DNA of 42,394 nt, taken from the NCBI GenBank assembly GCA_035532535.1, contig DATKQT010000029.1:1-42394 (forward strand). Reading direction: 5' to 3'. How positions within the stretch are numbered: the stretch's first letter is position 1; the number at the start of each line of letters is the position of its first letter. Source of the stretch: Palsa-739 sp035532535 (lineage in GTDB: Bacteria; Actinomycetota; Thermoleophilia; Gaiellales; Gaiellaceae). Positions 23,958 to 31,791 of this stretch are shown here, one piece after another. The notes under the pieces are model-generated. The model made no database searches, was not told the origin of the DNA, and was given only the letters and a program-made list of their open reading frames with translations. A program made the position numbers and the translations under genes.

Positions 23958-25004
23958 CTACCCGATCGTGCGTCCCATGAGGGACACGAGCGCGCGGATC
24001 TCTGCCGCGAAATCGGGGAAGTCGGCGGTCGGAATCTGCTGCGGCCCGTCGGAGAGGGCCTCTTCGGGGCGCGGGTGGGTCTCGACGATGATCCCGTCGG
24101 CGCCGGCGGCGACGGCGGCGCGCGCGAGCGGCAGCACGAGGTCGCGGCGACCGGCCGGATGCGACGGGTCGACGATCACCGGCAGGTGCGTCTCCATCTT
24201 CAGGACGGGGACGGCGCTGATGTCGAGCGTGAAGCGCGTCGACGTCTCGAAGGTCTTGATCCCGCGCTCGCACAGGATCACCTCGGAGTTCCCCTCCTTG
24301 ACGATGTACTCCGCCGCCATCAGGAGGTCCTCGACCGTCGCGGAGAGGCCGCGCTTCAGGAGCACCGGCTTGCGCGCGCGCCCGACCTCGGCGAGGAGCG
24401 AGAAGTTCGCCATGTTGCGCGCGCCGATCTGGATGACGTCGGTCGCGTCGACGACCTGCTCGACGTGGCGCGGATCCATCAGCTCGGTGACGATCGGCAG
24501 GCCGGTCTCCTCGCGTGCCTCCATGAGGATCTCGAGCGCCTCCTCGCCCAGGCCCTGGAATGCGTACGGCGAGGTGCGCGGCTTGAACGCGCCGCCGCGC
24601 AGCATCGACACGCCGGCGGCGGCGACGGCACGCGCGGTCTCGAGGGTCTGCTCGCGGCTCTCGACGCTGCACGGGCCGGCGATGAAGCCGAAGTAGCCGT
24701 CGCCGATGCGCCGGCCGCGGGCCTCGATCACCGTCGGATCGGGCGAGAGCTCGCGCGAGACGAGCTTGTACGGTTTGAGGATCGGCAGCACCTGCTCGAC
24801 GCCGGCGTAGCCCTCGAGCGGCAGCGCGGCGAGCAGCTCGCGCTCCCCGATGGCGCCGATCACGGTCGCCTCGCGGCCCGGAGTGACGACGGCGCCGCAG
24901 CCGGCCTCTTCGAGGCGGGCGACGACGTCGTCCACCTGCTCGGGAGACGCATTCGCTCCCATGACGATCAGGAGCTCGGGTGCACCGGTCACGGCCATGT
25001 TCAC
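23958..25004 (-). CDS. aroF: 3-deoxy-7-phosphoheptulonate synthase (DAHP synthase, type I beta with N-terminal ferredoxin-like domain)
   Basis: DAHP synthase starts the shikimate pathway from phosphoenolpyruvate and erythrose-4-phosphate. The 348-residue product begins with a ferredoxin-like regulatory domain (about 8-75, with VVARLEEAGCGAVVTPGRE and VIGAIGE) and continues with the barrel: FIAGPCSVESREQTLETAR, RGGAFKPRTSPYAFQGLG, QIGARNMANF, LLKRG, and VDPSHPAGRRDLV. The first domain resembles the Tyr/Phe-sensing FL domain of Thermotoga-type enzymes. Two starts are possible: GTG 25004 or ATG 24998. It leads an operon-like run with aroA and cmk, only 22 bp from the divergent trpS. Confidence 0.95.
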   Translation of the reverse strand: MNMAVTGAPELLIVMGANASPEQVDDVVARLEEAGCGAVVTPGREATVIGAIGERELLAALPLEGYAGVEQVLPILKPYKLVSRELSPDPTVIEARGRRIGDGYFGFIAGPCSVESREQTLETARAVAAAGVSMLRGGAFKPRTSPYAFQGLGEEALEILMEAREETGLPIVTELMDPRHVEQVVDATDVIQIGARNMANFSLLAEVGRARKPVLLKRGLSATVEDLLMAAEYIVKEGNSEVILCERGIKTFETSTRFTLDISAVPVLKMETHLPVIVDPSHPAGRRDLVLPLARAAVAAGADGIIVETHPRPEEALSDGPQQIPTADFPDFAAEIRALVSLMGRTIG

Positions 25005-25026
25005 AGCTTAGGCAGAATCACCCTCC

Positions 25027-26064
25027 ATGGCCGACAAGCCCCGCGTCTTCTCCGGTATCCAGCCCACTGGTCGAAAGACCCTGGGCAACTACAGCGGCGG
25101 CTTCCGCCAGTACGTTCAGACGCAGGAGGCGGGCGACGCGTTCTTCTGCATCGTCGACCTGCATTCGATCACCGTCGAGTACGACCCGGCCGACCTGCGC
25201 AGCTCGACGCTCGACCTGGCGGCCATCCTCTTCGCCAGCGGTCTCGACGCGGAGCGCTCGACGGTCTTCTGCCAGAGCCACGTGACCGCGCATGCCGAGG
25301 CGGCGTGGCTGCTGTCGGCTGTCGCGAGCTACGGCCAGTTGGGCCGCATGACGCAGTTCAAGGAGAAGTCCGACCGGCACGAGTTCGTCTCCGCCGGCCT
25401 GTTCACGTACCCGGTGCTGATGGCGGGCGACATCCTCCTGTACCAGACCGATCTCGTCCCGATCGGGGACGACCAGCGCCAGCATCTCGAGCTCGCACGC
25501 GACATCGCCGAGCGCTTCAACTTCCGCTACGGCGAGACGTTCCGCGTGCCGGACGGCCAGTTCCCGTCGGTCGGCGGCCGGATCATGGATCTCCAGGATC
25601 CGACGAGCAAGATGTCGACGACGCTCTCGAGCGAGCAGGGCGCGATCTACATGAACGACCCGCCGGACGCGATCCGGAAGAAGTTCAAGTCGGCGGTGAC
25701 CGACTCGGGCCGCGAGGTTCGCTACGACCCGGCGGAGAAGCCCGGCGTGTCGAACCTGCTGGAGATCATGAGCGTCGCCACCGGCGAGCCGATCGACGCG
25801 CTCGCAGAGCGGTTCGGGAACGCCGGCTACGGCGACCTGAAAGAGGCGGTCGGCGAGTCGGTGGTCGAGCTCTTGACGCCCATCCAGGAGCGCTTCAAGC
25901 AGCTGCGCGCGGACGAGCGTGCACTCCAGCATCTTCTCGCGGTGGGCGCTGACAAGGCCCGCCGCGCGAGCGAGCCGACGCTCGAGCAGATGTACGAGCG
26001 CATGGGCTTCGCGAAACCGGAGGCGGGCCGGTTCTTCGGCGCGGCCCGGCCGCGCGGGCTGTAG
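25027..26064 (+). CDS. trpS: Tryptophanyl-tRNA synthetase
   Basis: TrpS charges tRNA-Trp. The 345-residue class I synthetase starts at ATG 25027 with RVFSGIQPTGRKTLGNY, the HIGH-type signature (TGRKTLGNY, residues 14-22), and the tryptophan-binding region YPVLMAGDILLYQTDLVPIGDDQRQH is intact. The KMSKS-type loop reads KMSTT at residues 195-199. The start sits 22 bp from the aroF start, so the promoters must overlap coding sequence or the messages are leaderless. No ribosome binding site is clear. It is the only plus-strand core gene between 16689 and 26171. Confidence 0.96.
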   Translation: MADKPRVFSGIQPTGRKTLGNYSGGFRQYVQTQEAGDAFFCIVDLHSITVEYDPADLRSSTLDLAAILFASGLDAERSTVFCQSHVTAHAEAAWLLSAVASYGQLGRMTQFKEKSDRHEFVSAGLFTYPVLMAGDILLYQTDLVPIGDDQRQHLELARDIAERFNFRYGETFRVPDGQFPSVGGRIMDLQDPTSKMSTTLSSEQGAIYMNDPPDAIRKKFKSAVTDSGREVRYDPAEKPGVSNLLEIMSVATGEPIDALAERFGNAGYGDLKEAVGESVVELLTPIQERFKQLRADERALQHLLAVGADKARRASEPTLEQMYERMGFAKPEAGRFFGAARPRGL

Positions 26065-26071
26065 CGATTTC

Positions 26072-26099
26072 GTAACCTCCAGGTCACCGCCTCTCAGCC
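26072..26099 (+). promoter_or_regulatory. PHO-box-like 11-bp direct repeats upstream of phosphatase gene
   Basis: GTAACCTCCAG at 26072-26082 is followed at exactly 11 bp by GTCACCGCCTC at 26083-26093 and a weaker TCAGCC at 26094. Streptomyces PhoP sites are built of 11-bp units starting GTTCACC, so this is similar in pattern but not identical. The rest of the 107-bp gap has an AGGGGGG ribosome binding site 5' of the ATG and no other clear element. Confidence 0.4.
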
Positions 26100-26171
26100 C
26101 ATGACCGGGGTTGCGGACGAGAGGCTCTGCGGCGTCACGTACAAGCCGTCAACCGCAGGGGGGAAACACAT

Positions 26172-28460
26172 ATGAGAAGGAAAACGGCACTCGTCGCGCT
26201 CGTCGCGGCTGCTGCGCTGGCATCGCTCGCCGGCCTGCAACTGAGCAGCGGCCCCGCCGCAGCGAGCACCGCTGCAGCGTCGTGTCAGCTCGGCAACGGC
26301 GTGCAGCACGTGATCAACATCGTCTTCGACAACGTCCATTTCTCGCGCGACAACCCGAACGTGCCGTCCGATCTCGAGCAGATGCCGCACCTGCTCAACT
26401 TCCTGAAGCAGTACGGCACGGTGTTCTCGAACTCGCACACGCCGCTGATCGCGCACACGGCCGACGACAGCCTCTCGATCTACACGGGCCTGTACGGCGA
26501 CCGGCACGGGCAGCCGCTCACGAACTCGTACAAGACCTACAACCCGGACGGGTCGACCGATCCGGCGACGTCGTTCACGTACTGGACGTCGCCGATCATC
26601 GACACCAAGACCAACCCACCGGTCGCGAATACGGTCGACACGACTCCGTCCATGGCGTATGCAGGCGGCGGCGTCACGCCGGCACCGTGGGTGCCGTTCA
26701 CGCGCGCCGGCTGCTCGGTCGGTGATTTCTCGACGGCGAACATGGTGCTGGAGAACGCCGCCGTCGACGTCCCGACCGTGTTCGGCGCGGGCTCGGCGGA
26801 GGCGACGCAGACCGCCTCCGACCCGAACTCGTTCAAGGACGCGGAGGTCGCCCAGTACGTCGGTGAGGCGATCCACTGCGCGCAGGGCGACACGACGTGC
26901 GCGTCGTCGTCGCGGGCGGTGGCCGACTCGCTTCCGAGCGAGCCGGGCGGCTACACCGGCTACCAGGCGCTCTTCGGCGCGAAGTACATCGCGCCGGCGA
27001 TCGGCGGCGGCCCGAACCACGTCAACAGCCACGGCTACCAGGTCACCGACGCGAACGGGAACCTCGTGGACGAGAACGGCCAGACGCTGTCCGAGCCGTT
27101 CGGCGGCGGGCCCGGCTTCCCCGGGTTCAGCCCGACCGCAACGCAGACCCTCGCCGTGATGGCGGACATGCAGGAGGCCGGCATCCCGGTCACGTACGGC
27201 TACATCTCCGACCTGCACGAGAAGAAGGCGGACACGAGGACGGGCTGCACGTCCGCCACCGCCGCGAGCACCGGCAAGCCGGTCGGCCCCGGCGACTCGT
27301 GCTACGTGTCGAACGCGCAGCATTACGACGCCGCGTTCAACACGTTCTTCCAGCGCCTCCAGTCGGACGGCATCACGCCGGCCAACACCCTGTTCGTGAT
27401 CAGCGCGGAGGAGAACGACCAGTTCGCAGGCGCCAACGTCGGCCGCGCAACGCAGCCGACTCCGGCGGGCTGTAACGGCGTCATGATCCCGTGCACCTAC
27501 GCGGCGGGTCAGATCGGCGAGCTGCAGGCGAACATCAAGGGCCTGCTCTCGACGACGGCGAGCGCCGGAACGCCGTTCGACATCGAGCCGCAGGGCGCGT
27601 CGATCTACGTGCACGGCCAGCCGGCCGCGAACGACCCGACGGTGCGCCAGCTCGAACGCGACACGGCGGCGATGACGAATCCGCTCGATGTCTATTCGGG
27701 TGTGGCGAACGAGAAGATCGTCGACTACCAGGCGGGCGCGCTCGAGCAGCGCGTGCTGCATATGCAGACGACGGATCCGTTACGGACGCCGACGTACACG
27801 CTCTTCCCGAAGCCGGACTACTTCTTCTCGACGACGGGCCCGAACGTCAGCATCAACAACGGGTTCGCCTACGACCACGGCTACTACAGCCCGAACATCG
27901 ACGTCACCTGGGTCGGGATCGCGGGCAAGGGCGTGGCCGTGAGGGGCGTCGACGGGCCAAGCCCGGCGCAAGGGAACCAGCCGAGCGATCCCGAGTCGAC
28001 GCACACGGTCCCGCAGGCGAGCCAGGTCGGAACGTGGGTCGAAGAGACCGACATCCGGCCGACGATGCTCTACCTCGCGGGTCTGAGCGACGACTACCAG
28101 TCCGATGGCCATGTGATCACGCAGGCGCTCGCGACGGTGCCTCCGGCACTCGCCGCGACCGCTGATCTCGCGGCCGGGTACGACCAGATCCAGTCGAGCG
28201 TCGGGCAGTTCGGAACGGACACGCTCATCGCCGACACGAAGGCGCTCGCTTCAGGATCGAGCTCTGACGACAGCGCCTATGCGACGGAGCAGTCCACACT
28301 CCAGACCCTGGCGAACGACCGCGATACGGCGGCGGCCAAGATCAAGAAGGTGCTCTCCGACGCAGCTGCCGGACATGCACCGAGCAACGGCCAGGTGACG
28401 AGCGGTCTTGCGCAGGTGAAGGAGCTCCTGCGCCGGGCCGCCGCGCTAGCCGGCTCGTAA
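26172..28460 (+). CDS. Secreted alkaline-phosphatase-superfamily protein
   Basis: A 762-residue exported protein. Residues 1-32 form a signal peptide (MRRKTALVALVAAAALASLA, cleavage near AAAS). The mature part starts HVINIVFDNVHFSRDN with an Asp of the phosphatase/sulfatase fold, followed by THS-type TPLIAHTADDS (candidate nucleophile Thr96) and STGLYGDR-like IYTGLYGDRHG. The later metal-site motifs ISAEENDQF and DHGYYSPNIDVTWVGIAG are present, and EETDIRPTMLYLAG is near the C-terminus. After about residue 650 an alanine-rich, helical tail with a coiled-coil look follows. ATG at 26172 has a strong AGGGGGG upstream. The substrate is unknown; phosphate ester or phosphodiester cleavage outside the cell is the best guess. 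It overlaps rluB tail-to-tail by 15 bp. Confidence 0.85.
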   Translation: MRRKTALVALVAAAALASLAGLQLSSGPAAASTAAASCQLGNGVQHVINIVFDNVHFSRDNPNVPSDLEQMPHLLNFLKQYGTVFSNSHTPLIAHTADDSLSIYTGLYGDRHGQPLTNSYKTYNPDGSTDPATSFTYWTSPIIDTKTNPPVANTVDTTPSMAYAGGGVTPAPWVPFTRAGCSVGDFSTANMVLENAAVDVPTVFGAGSAEATQTASDPNSFKDAEVAQYVGEAIHCAQGDTTCASSSRAVADSLPSEPGGYTGYQALFGAKYIAPAIGGGPNHVNSHGYQVTDANGNLVDENGQTLSEPFGGGPGFPGFSPTATQTLAVMADMQEAGIPVTYGYISDLHEKKADTRTGCTSATAASTGKPVGPGDSCYVSNAQHYDAAFNTFFQRLQSDGITPANTLFVISAEENDQFAGANVGRATQPTPAGCNGVMIPCTYAAGQIGELQANIKGLLSTTASAGTPFDIEPQGASIYVHGQPAANDPTVRQLERDTAAMTNPLDVYSGVANEKIVDYQAGALEQRVLHMQTTDPLRTPTYTLFPKPDYFFSTTGPNVSINNGFAYDHGYYSPNIDVTWVGIAGKGVAVRGVDGPSPAQGNQPSDPESTHTVPQASQVGTWVEETDIRPTMLYLAGLSDDYQSDGHVITQALATVPPALAATADLAAGYDQIQSSVGQFGTDTLIADTKALASGSSSDDSAYATEQSTLQTLANDRDTAAAKIKKVLSDAAAGHAPSNGQVTSGLAQVKELLRRAAALAGS

Positions 28461-29129
28461 CGAATCGACCTCGGAGGGCTCGAGCTCGCGCCACTGGCCG
28501 GGCTCGAGCCCTTCCAGGGTCAATCCCGCGTACGCCGTCCTACGGAGGCGCGTCACCGGGTGGCCCACGGCCTCGAGCATGCGCCGCACCTGGTGGTTGC
28601 GTCCTTCGTGGATCGCGAGCTCGATGCGGTTCGGGCCGAGGCGGCGGACCCGCGCGGGGGCGGTCGGGCCGTCGTCCAGCTCGATCCCGTCGCGAAGCGC
28701 TTGGAGGGCGAGGTCGTCCGGTTTGCCGTCGACGGTTGCGTCGTAGACCTTCTCGACGCCGTAGCGCGGGTGTGCGAGGCGGTGCGCGAGCTGGCCGTCG
28801 TTCGTGAGGAGGAGCGCGCCGGTCGTGTAGGCGTCGAGACGGCCGACGGGAACGACGCGCGGCTGGGACGGGACGAGATCGACGACGGTCGGGCGCCCCT
28901 GCGGGTCGCGTGCGGTCGTGACGACGCCGCCGGGCTTGTGCAGGAGAAGGTAGGTGAGCTTCTGCAGGGAGACCGGCTCTCCGTCCACGGCGACGCGGTC
29001 GCGCGACTGGACGAAGGTGTTCAGTTGTCCCGGCTCGCCGTTGACGGTCACGCGGCCGGCCTTGATCAGCTCGTCGGCGCCGCGGCGCGAGGCGATTCCT
29101 GCACGGGCGAGGTACGCGTTGAGACGCAC
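28446..29129 (-). CDS. rluB: 23S rRNA pseudouridine synthase (RluB/RsuA family)
   Basis: This family converts uridine to pseudouridine in rRNA. The 227-residue product starts with an S4 RNA-binding domain (RLNAYLARAGIASRRGADELI) and then the RsuA-type catalytic domain with YLLLHKPGGVVTT, the catalytic Asp in VGRLDAYTTGALLLTNDG, and the closing EGRNHQVRRMLEAVGHPV. GTG at 29129 gives the S4 N-terminus. The starts of rluB and the divergent GYD gene are 23 bp apart. In Bacillus the equivalent gene is near scpA/scpB, as here. Confidence 0.94.
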   Translation of the reverse strand: MRLNAYLARAGIASRRGADELIKAGRVTVNGEPGQLNTFVQSRDRVAVDGEPVSLQKLTYLLLHKPGGVVTTARDPQGRPTVVDLVPSQPRVVPVGRLDAYTTGALLLTNDGQLAHRLAHPRYGVEKVYDATVDGKPDDLALQALRDGIELDDGPTAPARVRRLGPNRIELAIHEGRNHQVRRMLEAVGHPVTRLRRTAYAGLTLEGLEPGQWRELEPSEVDSLRAG

Positions 29130-29152
29130 GGACTGAGAAGATACGCAGCCTC

Positions 29153-29443
29153 GTGCCGCACTACATCTCGCTCATGCGCTGGACGACGGCGGGCCGCGCC
29201 GGTCTGCCGGCGTGGCGGGACCGGGTGGAGGACGGCGAACGGCTCATCGAGGAGTCCGGCGGGACGCTCGTCGGCGTGTGGGTGACGCTCGGCCGCTACG
29301 ACGTCGTCGAGGTCTTCGAGGCGCCCGACGACGAGACCGCGCTCGAGATCGTGACGAAGCTCGGCGCGGGCGGCGGCGAGGACACGGAGACGTTGCGCGC
29401 GTTCACGCGCGACGAGGCCGAAGAGATCATCCGCAAGCTGTGA
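29153..29443 (+). CDS. GYD domain protein
   Basis: A 96-residue protein of the GYD superfamily, known for the Gly-Tyr-Asp motif (here GRYDVVEVFEAPDDETAL at about residue 47). It has a ferredoxin-like dimeric alpha/beta fold. The start is GTG at 29153 (PHYISLMRWT). The stop overlaps the GTG of the DUF3054 gene (GTGA), so they are coupled. No function is established for the family. Confidence 0.87.
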   Translation: MPHYISLMRWTTAGRAGLPAWRDRVEDGERLIEESGGTLVGVWVTLGRYDVVEVFEAPDDETALEIVTKLGAGGGEDTETLRAFTRDEAEEIIRKL

Positions 29444-29766
29444 GGAAGGTCGCAGCGTGGGACGCTGCCGCGCTGCTCGTGTTCGTCGTCGTCGGTGTGC
29501 TGACGCATGGCGCGTCGGTGGGCGCGTTCATCCGCGATCTGTTGTGCATTGTCGGCGGCTGGTTCGCGGCCGCGTTCATGCTGCGTCTGTATCGGCGCGG
29601 CACGTGGTGGCGCCTCGGAGCGACATGGCTCGCCGGCGTCTCCGCCGGTGTCCTCGTACGCGCTGCGATTGTCGGCCACGTCGCGTTCGACTTCTGGGGC
29701 GTCGCCCTCGCATTCACCGCGCTCTTCGTCCTCGTAGCCCGCGGCCTCCGCCGACTCGTCCCGTAG
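29440..29766 (+). CDS. DUF3054 family membrane protein
   Basis: A 108-residue hydrophobic protein with four predicted membrane segments, near residues 7-25 (AAALLVFVVVGVLTHG), 28-50, 60-80 and 85-103. GTG at 29440 overlaps the GYD stop (GTGA). The length and the helix pattern match DUF3054, which has no known function. A REP-like palindrome begins 3 bp after its stop codon. Confidence 0.82.
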   Translation: MRKVAAWDAAALLVFVVVGVLTHGASVGAFIRDLLCIVGGWFAAAFMLRLYRRGTWWRLGATWLAGVSAGVLVRAAIVGHVAFDFWGVALAFTALFVLVARGLRRLVP

Positions 29767-29768
29767 CC

Positions 29769-29795
29769 CCACGTCCGGGGCCAGGCCCCGTTACG
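29769..29795. repeat. REP-like palindrome, left flank of RAYT
   Basis: The 21-bp core at 29775-29795 equals the right arm of the doublet at 16758-16778, with six further matching bases (CCACGT) at its 5' end. It lies in the opposite orientation to the copy after the RAYT gene. The remaining 62 bp to the RAYT start show no clear promoter. Confidence 0.85.
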
Positions 29796-29857
29796 AGTGT
29801 GTGCCATCTGCGGAAAGGACAATTGCGGTCGGGGGCGCCGGCGGGCATCTTCGCCTG

Positions 29858-30403
29858 ATGGCTCGGTCTCCACGCGACCTCGAACCCGGTGTCTTCCACG
29901 TCTACGCGCACTGCGTATGGGCGGCCGACGCGTTCTTCCGCGACGACGAGGACCGCATCGTCTTTCTCCGTGAGCTCGCGCTCGCAACCGTCCGTGTGGG
30001 TTGGACATGCCTCGAGTACTGCGTTATGGGAACGCACTACCACCTTGTCCTGGACGTCCCGGCAGGCGCCCTCCCGAAGGGGATGCACTCGCTCAATTTC
30101 CGGTACGCGTCGCACTTCAATTTCCGGCACGCCATGAAAGGCCACGTCCAGGGGAGGCGCTACGGCGCTCGCCGGCTGGTGGATGAAGACGATCTGCTCG
30201 GCGTCTTCAAGTACGTCGCGCGCAATCCGGTCGAAGCATTCCTGTGCGAGAAGCCGGAGGACTGGCCGTGGAGCAGCTACGCAGGCACGATCGGGCTCGC
30301 GAAGTCGGCGTCGTTCGTCGATCCACGGCCGGTTCTTCGCTGCTTCAACGATCCGCTCGAGCACGCACGGGCGGCGTTGCGCCGGTACGTCGCCGAGCCG
30401 TAA
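29858..30403 (+). CDS. REP-associated tyrosine transposase (RAYT, Y1_Tnp)
   Basis: A 181-residue HUH-type single-strand nuclease of the IS200-like Y1 transposase family. The metal-binding HUH motif is His60-Tyr61-His62 in MGTHYHLVLDV; tyrosine candidates for DNA linkage are Tyr102 and Tyr119. The family C-terminus is recognisable as FKYVARNPVEAFLCEKPEDWPWSSY. RAYTs are single-copy, vertically maintained relatives of transposases that handle REP palindromes. ATG at 29858 fits the family start, with no strong ribosome binding site. Two inverted REP copies flank it at 29769-29795 and 30410-30435. It probably processes those hairpins (inference). Confidence 0.9.
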   Translation: MARSPRDLEPGVFHVYAHCVWAADAFFRDDEDRIVFLRELALATVRVGWTCLEYCVMGTHYHLVLDVPAGALPKGMHSLNFRYASHFNFRHAMKGHVQGRRYGARRLVDEDDLLGVFKYVARNPVEAFLCEKPEDWPWSSYAGTIGLAKSASFVDPRPVLRCFNDPLEHARAALRRYVAEP

Positions 30404-30409
30404 CACTTT

Positions 30410-30435
30410 CGTCACGGGGCCTGGCCCCGGACGTG
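30410..30435. repeat. REP-like palindrome, right flank of RAYT
   Basis: The CGTCACGGGG...CCCCGGACGTG copy is the inverse of the left-flank copy, with one mismatch (C for A at 30413). It starts 6 bp after the RAYT stop codon, in the same local context as the left arm of the doublet that follows mntR. It may also terminate the convergent RAYT and scpB transcripts. Confidence 0.85.
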
Positions 30436-30446
30436 TCTTGTGTGCG

Positions 30447-31049
30447 TTACGCGGTGCGCTTCTCGGCGACCGCGTGGAGCCGGTCGCGGATCTCGTCCAC
30501 GCCTGCGCCGAGGTCGTCGAGGCGCGGGAGCTCCGAGAGGCTCTCGAGGCCGAACACTCGCTCGAACAACGGGGTCGTGCGATACCGGATCGCGCCGCCC
30601 GCTTCCTCGTCACGCCCGGCTTCCGCGATCAGCCCGCGCTCCAAGAGACTTGCTACCGCGGAGTCCGCCGCGACGCCGCGGATCCGCGTCACGTCCGGCC
30701 GCGTGCACGGCCCGAGATACGCGACGATCGCCAACGTCTCCAAAGCAGCCTGGGACAGGTTCCGCTGCGCCGGCTTCTCGATCAGCCGCGCACACGCCTC
30801 TGCCGCCTCGCGCGACGCGCGGAACGCCCAGCCGCCGGCGACGTGCTCCAGCACGATGCCGCTGCGTCCCTCGCGGTAGCGCTCGCCCACGAGCCCGAGC
30901 GCCGCCTCGACGCGCTCCGGATCGTCAGCCGCCGCCTCGGCGAGCTCCTGCGCCGTCAGCGGCGCGGAGGCGACGACGAGCAGCGCCTCGACCGTCTTTG
31001 CGAGCTGGTCGAGCGGGTTGCTGGCGATCAGGCGGAGCGGAGCGTCCAT
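30447..31049 (-). CDS. scpB: Segregation and condensation protein B
   Basis: ScpB bridges the kleisin ScpA and SMC in the bacterial condensin complex. The 200-residue product shows the winged-helix pair: KTVEALLVVASAPLTAQELAEA in the first and NLSQAALETLAIVAYLGPCTRPDVTRIRGV in the second, with the conserved LIAEAGRDEEAGGAIRYRTT. ATG at 31049 lies inside the 3' end of scpA (22-bp overlap), as expected for a coupled scpA-scpB pair. Confidence 0.96.
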   Translation of the reverse strand: MDAPLRLIASNPLDQLAKTVEALLVVASAPLTAQELAEAAADDPERVEAALGLVGERYREGRSGIVLEHVAGGWAFRASREAAEACARLIEKPAQRNLSQAALETLAIVAYLGPCTRPDVTRIRGVAADSAVASLLERGLIAEAGRDEEAGGAIRYRTTPLFERVFGLESLSELPRLDDLGAGVDEIRDRLHAVAEKRTA

Positions 31050-31780
31050 GAATCCTCTCTTTCTACGTCGGAACGGGAAATCCTGATCGGGGCGAACGGG
31101 GCCGCCTGCTCGATCGAAATCTCTCCCCCGCGGCGCAGCTCGAGCAACGCCAGGAAGGCAACCGCCTGCTCGATCCGCGACAGCTCCCTCACCTCCTGGT
31201 CGAAGTCGAACCGCGAGCGCCGCTTCAGCACCAGCCGGAACCGCTCGAGGAACTGCACCACCGGCGGGAACCGCAGCGCCATGTGCGCGAGCGACACCTC
31301 GGGCGGCGGAACGGCCATCAAGCGCAGAGCCGCCGCCAGCCGCGCCGGATCCTGCGGCGCGAGCGTCGGCTCCACCTTCGGCGCCAACGGCGCCGGGCCC
31401 GTCCGGAAATACCGGTCCCCTTCGACCTCGAGCCGCTCGCGCAGCCAGCCGGCCGCCTCCTTCATGCGCCGGTACTCCGCGAGGCGCCGCGCGAGCTCCT
31501 CGGCGGCCTGCTCCGGCTCGAGCTCGGCCAGCTCGGCCGCCTCCTCGGGGAACAGCCCGCGCGCCTTCAGCTCGAGCAGCGCGGAGATGAGGACGAGGAA
31601 CTCGCCACACGCGTCCAGGTCGAGCTCGTCGCGCTCGAAGAGCCGCTCCAGGAACGCCAAAACGATCGCCGCGACGTCCAGCTCGACCAGGTCGAGCTCG
31701 TCCTTGAGGACGAGCGTCAGCAGGAGGTCGAAAGGCCCTTCGAAGGCGTCGAGGTCGAGTTCCAGCTCCCGGACGATCAT
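31028..31780 (-). CDS. scpA: Segregation and condensation protein A (kleisin)
   Basis: ScpA closes the SMC ring. The 250-residue product starts at ATG 31780 with ELDLDAFEGPFDLLLTLVLKDELDL, the kleisin N-terminal signature, and carries LKARGLFPE in the middle and the C-terminal winged helix VAFLALLELRRGGEISIEQAAPFAPI. It precedes and overlaps scpB. The middle is Glu/Ala-rich and helical. Confidence 0.95.
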   Translation of the reverse strand: MIVRELELDLDAFEGPFDLLLTLVLKDELDLVELDVAAIVLAFLERLFERDELDLDACGEFLVLISALLELKARGLFPEEAAELAELEPEQAAEELARRLAEYRRMKEAAGWLRERLEVEGDRYFRTGPAPLAPKVEPTLAPQDPARLAAALRLMAVPPPEVSLAHMALRFPPVVQFLERFRLVLKRRSRFDFDQEVRELSRIEQAVAFLALLELRRGGEISIEQAAPFAPIRISRSDVEREDSWTLRSA

Positions 31781-31791
31781 CCGGGAGGAGC

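Noticed and set aside
29769..30435. Active IS200/IS605 insertion sequence
   Set aside because: The protein is of the RAYT type, with no tnpB/iscB partner, and the flanks are REP-type palindromes shared with a remote site, which fits REP/RAYT better than a self-mobile element.
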